A stretch of DNA of 50,174 nt from positions 1 to 50,174 of the forward strand of contig NZ_JANQOI010000035.1 in NCBI RefSeq assembly GCF_028289705.1. Direction: 5' to 3'. Position 1 is the stretch's first letter, and every line of letters begins with the position of its first letter. This document shows positions 1-6,732 of this stretch, piece by piece. The DNA is from Pelagibius sp. Lineage in GTDB: Bacteria; Pseudomonadota; Alphaproteobacteria; Kiloniellales; Kiloniellaceae. Position numbers and translations under genes: made by a program. The notes beneath the pieces are model-generated. The model saw only the letters and a program-made list of their open reading frames with translations, was not told where the DNA came from and ran no database searches.

Positions 1-135
1 GACTGTCGTCCCGGCACTCGTTGCCGGGGCCCATTGTCATGGCTAGCCATTCGTGCGGTCGTAGAGATTATCCCAGTCCGGATTGCCGCGCGCTGATGCC
101 ATTGGGTCCCGGGGTCAAGCCCCGGGTCGACAGCC
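1..135. repeat. Palindromic MITE-like element, copy 1
   Basis: A 135-base element whose two ends are inverted repeats of about 34 bases. Each end is itself a hairpin: CCCGGCA-CTCGT-TGCCGGG on the left and a CCCGGGG...CCCCGGG stem on the right, so the whole can fold as a cruciform with two side arms. It matches the second copy at 244-378 with about ten mismatches counted by eye. The right end (GGGTCGACAGCC) has drifted from the perfect terminal repeat kept by copy 2. No coding capacity. It may begin before the window edge. Confidence 0.8.
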
Positions 136-243
136 TTGTCTATGGTTGGTGGGTTTCATGTCCTGACGACAGTCGAGAACGCTATAGGCCCTTCTCGGAC
201 CGTCACCCGCGGACCTGCGCGACCGACCTTATACGAAACCGAT

Positions 244-378
244 GACTGTCGTCCCGGCACTCGTTGCCGGGACCCATTGTCCTGGCTAGCCATTCATGCG
301 GTCGTAGAGATCATCCCAGTCTGGATTGGCGCGCGCTGACGCCATTGGGTCCCGGGGACAAGCCCCGGGACGACAGTC
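244..378. repeat. Palindromic MITE-like element, copy 2
   Basis: Second copy of the 135-base element, in direct orientation to copy 1. Its termini are a perfect 14-base inverted repeat (GACTGTCGTCCCGG at the left end, its complement at the right), extending imperfectly to about 34 bases ending in GGGACCCAT. Each arm carries a 7-bp internal stem. Both copies and the 108-base spacer lie in a gene-free stretch beyond the 3' end of the IclR gene. Confidence 0.85.
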
Positions 379-429
379 TTGTCTATACCTGGCTTGTCTA
401 TAACTTGAGTGTTGCATGTTTTCACGGCA

Positions 430-498
430 CCGGCCCGCTACCCCACCCGACCACCCATAGGATACCGGTGCAGGGTGGCCGGGTGGGGAGTGGGCCGG
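430..498. repeat. Long imperfect hairpin
   Basis: CCGGCCCGCTACCCCACCC... (430-456) is followed after 16 bases by a near-complementary GGGTGGCCGGGTGGGG... arm (473-498), giving a 26-27 bp stem with only about three mismatches or bulges. It lies just beyond a small hairpin at 505-520, downstream of the IclR stop on the minus strand. It may act as a strong terminator or belong to a dispersed repeat. No T tract follows it on either strand. Confidence 0.75.
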
Positions 499-529
499 AA
501 CCGATTCGACGTAAGTCGAAAGCGCTATA
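496..529. repeat. Dispersed TTCGAC palindrome, copy A
   Basis: CGGAACCGATTCGAC then GTAA then GTCGAAAGCGCTATAG. The core TTCGAC/GTCGAA (505-510, 515-520) is a perfect 6-bp stem with a 4-base loop. The same core and flanks recur at 43824-43860, and the core again at 49922-49944. Each copy lies 7-18 bases beyond the stop codon of a minus-strand gene, here the IclR regulator. This suggests a terminator-like role, or preferred insertion just after genes. Confidence 0.75.
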
Positions 530-538
530 GAACGGCCG

Positions 539-1324
539 CTACACGTCCTCGATGACCAGCCGCGACAGTTCGCCGGCGGCCCGGTGCAGGTGGTCGAGAT
601 TGGCGTAGGCCCGGTCCAGGGTCAGGCGCTGGGTCGGCGCGTGGAAGGAAAGGGTGGAGAGCAGCCGGCCCTGGTCGTCGCGGATCGGCACCGCCAGGGC
701 GATCATCCCCTCCATGAACTCCTCGTTGTCCTGGGAGTAGCCCCGCGCGCGGGTGCGCTCGATCTCCTCGTTGAGGCGCGCGCGGTCGGTGATGGTTCTG
801 CCGGTGCGCGCCTCCAGGCTCGCGGCGCCGAGGTAGCGTTGCAGGTGCGCCGCGTTCAGGGTCGAGAGATACATCTTGCCGCTGGCCGTGCAGTAGAAAG
901 GCACATGGGTGCCCACCGGAAGCTGGATGCGCAGCGGCCACTTGGTCTCGACGCGGTCGAGGTAGATCATGGCATCGCGGTCGGGCACGGCGATGTTGCA
1001 GGTCTCGCCGATCTCCTCGGCCAGGGCGTTGAGCACGGCCAGGCGGGCGGTGCGCACCCTTAAGGAGGAGAGCACGTTGGTGGAGAGCTTGCGCAGCCGC
1101 CGGCCGGGCGTGTAGGAGCGCCCGTCGAGTTCGCGCTGGAGGAAGCCCTCCGCCTCCAGGGTCGCGAAGAGCCGGTGGATCGTGGGCTTGGGCAGGCCGA
1201 TCCGACCGTTCACCTCGGTCGGCGTGACCGGCACGCCGACCTGAGCGATCTCCTCCAGGATCAGCAGCAGGCGCAGATTGGTCGGAATCGTGTCGCTCTT
1301 CTGCTCTGGCTCGACGATGGTCAC
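539..1324 (-). CDS. IclR-family transcriptional regulator (IseR-like candidate)
   Basis: 261-residue IclR-type regulator. An N-terminal winged helix-turn-helix (about residues 13-75) carries the family pattern GLPKPTIHRLFATLEAEGFL. The C-terminal effector-binding domain (about 85-255) includes HVPFYCTASGKMYLS and a conserved RGYSQDNEE stretch. GTG start at 1324, chosen for the GGAGGAG Shine-Dalgarno seven bases upstream. It begins 18 bases after the TRAP large-permease gene ends, so it is the last gene of that operon. Isethionate clusters in other bacteria carry an IclR regulator called IseR. That identity, and control of the divergent promoter region at 4735-4763, are inferred from context. 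Confidence 0.93.
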   Translation of the reverse strand: MTIVEPEQKSDTIPTNLRLLLILEEIAQVGVPVTPTEVNGRIGLPKPTIHRLFATLEAEGFLQRELDGRSYTPGRRLRKLSTNVLSSLRVRTARLAVLNALAEEIGETCNIAVPDRDAMIYLDRVETKWPLRIQLPVGTHVPFYCTASGKMYLSTLNAAHLQRYLGAASLEARTGRTITDRARLNEEIERTRARGYSQDNEEFMEGMIALAVPIRDDQGRLLSTLSFHAPTQRLTLDRAYANLDHLHRAAGELSRLVIEDV

Positions 1325-1342
1325 CTTTCTCCTCCGTCACCC

Positions 1343-2704
1343 TCAACGATTCGGCAGCAGGATCGTCGTCAAGTCAGGCGTCATGGCGACGATGAACCAG
1401 ACTGCAATCAGCGAGAAAAGATAGGGCACCGTATACCTTAGCAGGCGGAAGTAAGGAACGCCCGTCACCCCGCTGGCGACATAGAGATTGAGGCCATAGG
1501 GCGGCGTAACGAAACCGATGGAGGCGCCGACCAGGAAGATCACCGAGAAGTGGATCGGGTCGACCCCGACCGAGGCCGCGATCGGCGCCAGGATGGGGGC
1601 AAGGATGATGGTGACAGGCAGGCTCTCCAGGATCATGCCGGAGACGAAGACGATCGCCATGGCGGTGAACAGGACCGCGTAGTAGCCGCCCATGCCGGTG
1701 ACGAAACCGCCGATCACCTCCTGCGCGCCGAGCAGCGAGAGAATCTGCTGCATCACCACCGAGACGGCGATCAGCGGCGCCAGAATGCCGGTGATCTGGG
1801 CCGAACGCATGGTGATCGCGGGAATCTCGGTCAGCTTGAAGCCCTCGACCACCAGCATCTCGCTGTAGCTCTTTTCCACGGGCGGCCGGTTGGGGTCCAT
1901 CGACCCCATCATGCGGTAGAGCGGCAGCGAGATCACGCCGACGATGATGCAGAAGCCGACGGTCACGCCGGCGGCCTCGGTCGGCGAGAATTTGCCCGTA
2001 TAGATCCCCCAGAGGACCAGCCCGATGGCGAAGAAGCCGAGCCAGGCGCCGAAAGCGGTCTTCAAGACCCGGTTGAACTGAAGGGAGATCAGGTGTCCCC
2101 AACCGTTCATGCGGCAGATGATCCAGCAGGCAAGTTGCATGCCGAAGACCATCATGGCGCCGGGAATGATACCGGCAACAAAGAGATCGGAGATCGGCAG
2201 GTTGCACAGGTACTCGTAGACGATGAAGATGAGCGACGGCGGGATGATGATGCCGACGGTGCCGCCGGCAGCCGCCGTCGCCGCCGAGAAGCGTTCGTCA
2301 TAGCCGCCCTTAACCATCTCCGGGTGCAGCATCGATCCGATGGTGGCGGTGGTGGCGGAGTTGGAGCCCGAGATCGCCGCGAAGAGGCCGCAGGCGCCGA
2401 TGCTGGCCATGGCCAAGCCGCCGCGCAGCCAGCCGAGGCAGGAATAGGCGAAGTCGGAGAGTCTTCGGGCAATGCCCGACTTGTTGATCAAGTCACCCGT
2501 CAGAATGAAGAGTGGCATCGCCAGCAACGCGAAGCCGTCGGTGAAAACGTCGGACAGCGCGGCGCCCACGTTGTCCAGTGTCATGCCGAGTACGAAGCTG
2601 CAGCCGATCACCCAAAAGCCGATGACCAGAAAAACCGGCACGCCGAGCATGAAGAAGATCGTCACGCCGATGGAGATGAGGGTGACCCAGGTTCCGTCAG
2701 TCAT
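1343..2704 (-). CDS. TRAP transporter large permease (DctM family)
   Basis: 453-residue integral membrane protein of the DctM family, the ion-coupled channel subunit of a tripartite ATP-independent periplasmic transporter. It shows about twelve hydrophobic segments and family stretches such as GDLINKSGIARRLSDF, GSNSATTATIGSMLHPEM and GIIIPPSLIFIVYE. Slightly longer than the usual 425-430 residues. ATG start at 2704, 11 bases after the small-permease stop. Divergence from a GMC oxidoreductase and xsc makes isethionate or a related C2 sulfonate the likely cargo (the IseKLM type of importer). The sequence alone does not prove the substrate. Confidence 0.94.
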   Translation of the reverse strand: MTDGTWVTLISIGVTIFFMLGVPVFLVIGFWVIGCSFVLGMTLDNVGAALSDVFTDGFALLAMPLFILTGDLINKSGIARRLSDFAYSCLGWLRGGLAMASIGACGLFAAISGSNSATTATIGSMLHPEMVKGGYDERFSAATAAAGGTVGIIIPPSLIFIVYEYLCNLPISDLFVAGIIPGAMMVFGMQLACWIICRMNGWGHLISLQFNRVLKTAFGAWLGFFAIGLVLWGIYTGKFSPTEAAGVTVGFCIIVGVISLPLYRMMGSMDPNRPPVEKSYSEMLVVEGFKLTEIPAITMRSAQITGILAPLIAVSVVMQQILSLLGAQEVIGGFVTGMGGYYAVLFTAMAIVFVSGMILESLPVTIILAPILAPIAASVGVDPIHFSVIFLVGASIGFVTPPYGLNLYVASGVTGVPYFRLLRYTVPYLFSLIAVWFIVAMTPDLTTILLPNR

Positions 2705-2715
2705 AGCGCGCGCCC

Positions 2716-3384
2716 CTATTCGCCGCCAATTACGGCTTGCTTGAGCAAGGGCTCACCGGAACGGAAGTTGCCGATGTCCTCGAGCAGGTTTTCCAGAACG
2801 CGCGCGGCCATGAGAACGAAACTGATCGGCACGGTGAGGAGGAACCACCACTGCAGCACATTGTCGGTGCCCAAGAGGATCTGGAAATTGGCGGCCGAAT
2901 TGGCGGTGACGCGGGCCGCGGTCACAACGACGATCCAGCAGAAGGTCAGCCAGAGCACGGCATCCAAGGCCAGACAGAACATCTGGCCGGCCCGCGGCAT
3001 CTTGAAGCGGAATTCGTTGAAGGCCAGATGGGTGCGCAGCCGAACGTTATAGGAGCAGCCGAACCAGGTCATGATCAGGAAAAGGAAGGGTGGGAGGGTG
3101 GTCGACCAGGGCACCTGCTCGTTCAGGACGAAGCGCCGGAACACCTCGACGAAGATGATCGCGCCGATGATCAGGTAGGTCCAGACCATGACACTGCGCT
3201 CCAGGTGCCGGTCGACCAGCGGCACGAGGCGGTAGATTGCAAGAACCGCTGCAGCCCCCAGAAGCGTGGCGACCAACCCGATCAGCCAGGCTCCTTCCTT
3301 GCGCATCGCTTCGCTGATCATCCAGGCGTCGTTCGTGAAGAAGGCGCTGAAGATCGCGCCGGATTCGGCAAGCAGGGACCCCAT
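2716..3384 (-). CDS. TRAP transporter small permease (DctQ family)
   Basis: 222-residue membrane protein with four hydrophobic segments, the DctQ partner of the adjacent DctM. The stretch RRFVLNEQVPWSTTLPPFLFLIMTWFG matches the core DctQ pattern of a segment followed by a WS..L.P...T/MW motif. ATG at 3384 with GGAGGAAAA immediately upstream. It lies between the binding-protein gene (96-base gap containing a hairpin) and the large-permease gene (11-base gap), the standard P-Q-M order. About 30 residues longer than the average DctQ, mainly before the second hydrophobic segment. Confidence 0.9.
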   Translation of the reverse strand: MGSLLAESGAIFSAFFTNDAWMISEAMRKEGAWLIGLVATLLGAAAVLAIYRLVPLVDRHLERSVMVWTYLIIGAIIFVEVFRRFVLNEQVPWSTTLPPFLFLIMTWFGCSYNVRLRTHLAFNEFRFKMPRAGQMFCLALDAVLWLTFCWIVVVTAARVTANSAANFQILLGTDNVLQWWFLLTVPISFVLMAARVLENLLEDIGNFRSGEPLLKQAVIGGE

Positions 3385-3438
3385 TGGTTTTCCTCCAGCG
3401 GCGCCGGTTCATGCCGGCTTCCGTCGCTTATTGAGACC

Positions 3439-3463
3439 GGGCGGCCGCTTGCGGCGACCGCCC
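3439..3463. other. Intercistronic hairpin after the TRAP binding-protein gene
   Basis: GGGCGG (3439-3444) pairs with CCGCCC (3458-3463), and an alternative inner stem GCCGC-TT-GCGGC occupies 3444-3455. It sits 18 bases beyond the DctP stop and upstream of the DctQ start. Hairpins here can stabilise the upstream message so the binding protein is made in excess over the permease. That role is inferred. Confidence 0.55.
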
Positions 3464-3480
3464 GTCATCTTTGCCGAGAA

Positions 3481-4716
3481 TCAGGCTGAACGCCACCAGC
3501 GCCGCGGCTCGACGTTCTCCGGCAGCATGTCGGCCGGAATCTCGCGTGCCACCTTGTGGATCTCGGTGTAGGTGTCGAGGCCACCGGACCAGTTGTTGAG
3601 ACGCTCGCGCCACTGGGCCCAGGGCTCCGGATTGAATTCCGGCGAGCACATCTCTTCGGCCATCTTGATCTGGTCAGGCGCCAGGAATGCCGGACGCACA
3701 TCGTTCTCGGCGAAGATGGTGCCGGGCAGCTGCGGATCGGAGAACCCGACCGTTTTCACCAGTGCCGCCTCGTTCGCCGCCTGAACGTGAACCTGCGCGA
3801 GATAGGCCGATTCCATCACGGCGTCCTGCAGATGCGGCTCCAGGCCATCGAAGACCTTGGCCGACATCGCGGTGTGCTCGGTGCCGCAGAAGAACTTCAG
3901 ATCGACCGACTGGGAAACCACCGGCGCCATATTGGCGTAGGCGACGGCCGAGGCCCAGGTCTCGGCGCCGTCGATCAGGCCCTGCTTCAGACCGTCGAGG
4001 GTCTCTTCCCAGGCGACCGGCACCGGATTGAGGTTGAGAAGCTGCATGGCGATGCGGCCAAGCTGCGTGCCGGTGACCCGGTTCTTGGTGCCGAAGAGTT
4101 CTTCGAGCTTGGTGACCGTCGGCTTGTCTTTTGCGTTGAGGCCCAGCTGGATGCCGCGCAGCTCGGCGTGGGAGAAGAGGAACTTCAGGCCGTGACGCTT
4201 TTCCAGGGGATCGCGCAGGACCTTCTGACTCGCCGGGCTGTAGAGGAAGTAATACTGCGAGGCCCGACCCGGGAACATGAAGGCATAGTCGAGGATGTTC
4301 AGATAGGGCGCGCCGCCGGCGGAGTTCTGAGTCGAGGCGGCATAGATGTCGACGATCCCCAGCTGGGTCTTCTCGACACAGGAAAGCTGGCCGCAGATCT
4401 GGTTGTCGCCGATGAACTCGACGCGGATCTCACCCTCGGTCCGCTCTTCCAGATCGCGCGAGAATTCGAGACAGCCGGCCCGCTCGATCAGCAGGTTGCG
4501 GGCGTTGAAGCCGGCCGCGCCGAACTTGAGGGTGTGCTTGGCCTCCTTGGCAAAGCGCTTCTGATAGGTCGACTCCGCGGCGCGGGCCAGCGAGGTGAAG
4601 CTCACCGCGCCGCCCAGGCTGCCGGCGGCCAGGAGGGTCGAGGTGATACCGAACTGGCGCGTGAGCTTCAGGAGATCGCGGCGCGACACGCCCGTGAGAT
4701 TTTCCGAGACCTTCAT
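3481..4716 (-). CDS. TRAP transporter substrate-binding protein (DctP family), Tat-exported
   Basis: 411-residue periplasmic solute receptor. The N-terminus has a twin-arginine motif (SRRDLLK, Arg12-Arg13), a hydrophobic stretch and a likely cleavage near SLARAAES, so it is exported folded by the Tat system. The mature part shows the DctP layout: GEIRVEFIGDNQICGQLSCVEKTQLGIVDIYA early, and the conserved GLKQGLIDGAETW block in the middle. ATG at 4716 with a GGGAGGAA ribosome site. First gene of the four-gene minus-strand operon, divergent from the GMC oxidoreductase. Likely binds isethionate or a similar small sulfonate, by context only. Confidence 0.93.
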   Translation of the reverse strand: MKVSENLTGVSRRDLLKLTRQFGITSTLLAAGSLGGAVSFTSLARAAESTYQKRFAKEAKHTLKFGAAGFNARNLLIERAGCLEFSRDLEERTEGEIRVEFIGDNQICGQLSCVEKTQLGIVDIYAASTQNSAGGAPYLNILDYAFMFPGRASQYYFLYSPASQKVLRDPLEKRHGLKFLFSHAELRGIQLGLNAKDKPTVTKLEELFGTKNRVTGTQLGRIAMQLLNLNPVPVAWEETLDGLKQGLIDGAETWASAVAYANMAPVVSQSVDLKFFCGTEHTAMSAKVFDGLEPHLQDAVMESAYLAQVHVQAANEAALVKTVGFSDPQLPGTIFAENDVRPAFLAPDQIKMAEEMCSPEFNPEPWAQWRERLNNWSGGLDTYTEIHKVAREIPADMLPENVEPRRWWRSA

Positions 4717-4734
4717 GAATTCCTCCCGTTCTGA

Positions 4735-4763
4735 TTTATTAAAAATGAGACTTGTAGTCTCAA
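4735..4763 (-). promoter_or_regulatory. Predicted promoter of the TRAP-regulator operon
   Basis: On the minus strand TTGAGA (4763-4758) and AATAAA (4740-4735) are 17 bases apart, a fair match to a sigma-70 promoter (5/6 and 4/6). The predicted start would leave only a short leader before the ATG at 4716. The palindrome at 4746-4762 overlaps the -35 box and spacer. Confidence 0.5.
4746..4762. promoter_or_regulatory. Perfect palindrome, probable regulator operator
   Basis: TGAGACT-TGT-AGTCTCA, a 7+3+7 perfect inverted repeat in the AT-rich 111-base gap between the divergent DctP and GMC oxidoreductase genes. Its length and symmetry suit a dimeric or tetrameric regulator. The IclR protein encoded at the end of the same operon is the obvious candidate. 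Its overlap with the predicted -35 region fits control of both directions from one site. Confidence 0.65.
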
Positions 4764-4827
4764 AAAAAGCATACTACGGTTAAGAATGCAAGCGCGAAAG
4801 CGCCAATTCGGGAGGGATTAACATCCA

Positions 4828-6432
4828 ATGGTTGAGCTGGAGGCCGATTATATCGTTGTCGGTGCCGGGTCGGCCGGCTGCGTCCTGGCCAACCGGCTGA
4901 GTGCCGACCCCTCGGTGCGGGTGATTCTCCTCGAAGCCGGCGGGCGCGACCTCAACCCCTGGATCCATGTGCCGGTCGGCTACTTCAAGACCATGCACAA
5001 TCCCAGCGTCGACTGGTGCTACATGACCGAGCCGGACCCGGGGCTGAACGGCCGCCGTCTCGACTGGCCCCGGGGCAAGGTCCTGGGCGGCTCCTCGTCG
5101 CTCAACGGGCTGCTCTATGTCCGCGGCCAGCGCCAGGACTACGACCGCTGGCGCCAGATGGGCAATCAGGGCTGGGGCTGGGACGATGTCCTGCCGCTGT
5201 TCAAGCGCGCCGAGGACCAGGAGCGCGGTGCCGACGACTACCACGGCGTCGGCGGCCCGCTGACGGTGTCCAACATGCGCCTGAAGCGGCCGATCTGCGA
5301 TTCCTGGGTCGCCGCGGCGCAGAACGTCGGCTATCCCTTCAATACAGACTACAACGGCGCAGAGCAGGAGGGCGTCGGCTACTTCCAGCTCACCGCCCGC
5401 AAGGGGCGGCGCTGTTCTTCGGCGGTTGCCTATCTCAATCCGGTGAAGAAGCGGCCCAATCTGGAAATCGTCACGCGGGCGCATATCAACCGGGTGGTCA
5501 TCGAAAGCGGGCGGGCCGTCGGCGTCGCCTATCTCGACCGGGCCGGTCGGGAGCGGATTGTGCGCGCCAAGGGCGAGGTGATCCTTTCGTCCGGTGCCAT
5601 CGGCTCCCCTCAGATCCTCATGCTCTCCGGCATCGCCGAGGCCGAACACCTGAAGGCGCAGGGGATCGACGTCCTGGCCGACCTGCCGGGCGTCGGCAAG
5701 AACCTGCAGGACCATCTGCAGGCGCGCCTGGTCTACAAGTGCAACGAGCCCACCCTGAACGACGAGGTGCGCAGCCTCTACGACAAGATGCGGATGGGCC
5801 TGAAGTACTTTATGTTCCGCGCCGGGCCGATGACCATGGCCGCCAGCCTCGCCACCGGCTTCCTGAAGACCCGGGCAGAGCTGGAGACCCCGGACATCCA
5901 GTTCCACATCCAGCCCTGGTCGGCCGACAGCCCGGGCGAAGGCGTGCATCCCTTCTCGGCCTTCACCATGTCGGTCTGCCAGCTCCGCCCCGAAAGCCGG
6001 GGCGAGATCCGCCTGAAGGACCGCGACCCGAGGAGCTATCCGGCGATCTACCCGAACTATCTGGCGACGGAAACCGATCAGCGCACAATCGTCGACGGCG
6101 TGAAGATCGCCCAACGGATCGCCAAGCAGGCGCCGCTCTCCAGCAAGATCGCCAGCAGCCATCAGCCCGCCGCGGCGGTGGAGAGCGACGACGATCTGCT
6201 GCAGTGGGTGCGCGACACTGCGACGACGATCTACCACCCCACCGGCACCTGCAAAATGGGCCCTGACCCCCAGGCTGTGGTCGATGCCCGACTCAGGGTT
6301 CACGGAATCGGCGGGCTCCGTGTTGCCGACTGCTCTATCATGCCGGAGATCGTCTCGGGCAACACCAATGCGCCGGCGATCATGATCGGCGAGAAGGCCA
6401 GCGACATGCTGCTCCAGGACCGCCATGCCTGA
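4828..6432 (+). CDS. GMC oxidoreductase, candidate isethionate dehydrogenase (IseJ-like)
   Basis: 534-residue FAD-dependent glucose-methanol-choline oxidoreductase. The Rossmann motif GAGSAG is at residues 12-17, with the ribose-binding acidic residue in VILLEAG (about 36). GMC signature 1, PRGKVLGGSSSLNG, is at 81-94. The C-terminal active-site pair is His470 in YHPTGTCKMG and Asn514 in SGNTNAP, 44 residues apart as in choline oxidase. ATG at 4828 with GGGAGG upstream. Isethionate dehydrogenase IseJ of Cupriavidus is a GMC enzyme found with an IclR regulator. Here the TRAP importer, IclR gene and downstream xsc make oxidation of isethionate to sulfoacetaldehyde the best guess. Choline or another alcohol remains possible. 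Confidence 0.9.
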   Translation: MVELEADYIVVGAGSAGCVLANRLSADPSVRVILLEAGGRDLNPWIHVPVGYFKTMHNPSVDWCYMTEPDPGLNGRRLDWPRGKVLGGSSSLNGLLYVRGQRQDYDRWRQMGNQGWGWDDVLPLFKRAEDQERGADDYHGVGGPLTVSNMRLKRPICDSWVAAAQNVGYPFNTDYNGAEQEGVGYFQLTARKGRRCSSAVAYLNPVKKRPNLEIVTRAHINRVVIESGRAVGVAYLDRAGRERIVRAKGEVILSSGAIGSPQILMLSGIAEAEHLKAQGIDVLADLPGVGKNLQDHLQARLVYKCNEPTLNDEVRSLYDKMRMGLKYFMFRAGPMTMAASLATGFLKTRAELETPDIQFHIQPWSADSPGEGVHPFSAFTMSVCQLRPESRGEIRLKDRDPRSYPAIYPNYLATETDQRTIVDGVKIAQRIAKQAPLSSKIASSHQPAAAVESDDDLLQWVRDTATTIYHPTGTCKMGPDPQAVVDARLRVHGIGGLRVADCSIMPEIVSGNTNAPAIMIGEKASDMLLQDRHA

Positions 6433-6732
6433 GTGCTGGCCAGAGCCACGCGGCTGGCTCCATAGGGCCGTTTCATCTGGCTCTTGGGGCCGGTCGGCCT
6501 CTGCCGTATATCATGGCCGCAGAGGCCGCGGGCACGGGCGCGGCCGTGGGGCTATGGGTACGGTAGGATTTTATGGGGCGATGCCCGGCAGCCGAGTGTC
6601 TGCCGTCCGCCCAGCGACACCACATTTCGCCGCAACGCTGGCCTGGCCGGGCCCGATACGCGGCGGCGCTATTCGACACCAGGGTTTGCGCGCAGGCGCG
6701 CGCAGCGGTTCCGCAGGGAAAGGATCTCAGAG
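6433..6732 (+). other. 300-base gap between the GMC oxidoreductase and xsc genes, with hairpin
   Basis: No convincing gene. An inverted repeat CGGCCTCTGC (6495-6504) / GCAGAGGCCG (6519-6528) forms a 10-bp stem with a 14-base loop. It may terminate or attenuate transcription from the GMC gene, leaving xsc with its own promoter in the rest of the gap. The open frame runs upstream from the xsc ATG, but that extension is arginine-rich and does not look like protein. Confidence 0.55.

Noticed and set aside
1550-3052. 500-codon plus-strand open frame across the TRAP permease genes
   Set aside because: Opposite strand to two clear membrane-protein genes; the translation is low-complexity Asp/Arg/Gly/His and has no domain.
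4752-4780. A plus-strand sigma-70-like promoter for the GMC gene (TTGTAG and TACGGT)
   Set aside because: Spacing is right but the -10 match is only half; not strong enough to list as a feature.
4780-6426. 548-codon minus-strand frame opposite the GMC oxidoreductase
   Set aside because: Antisense to a full-length GMC enzyme with intact signature motifs.
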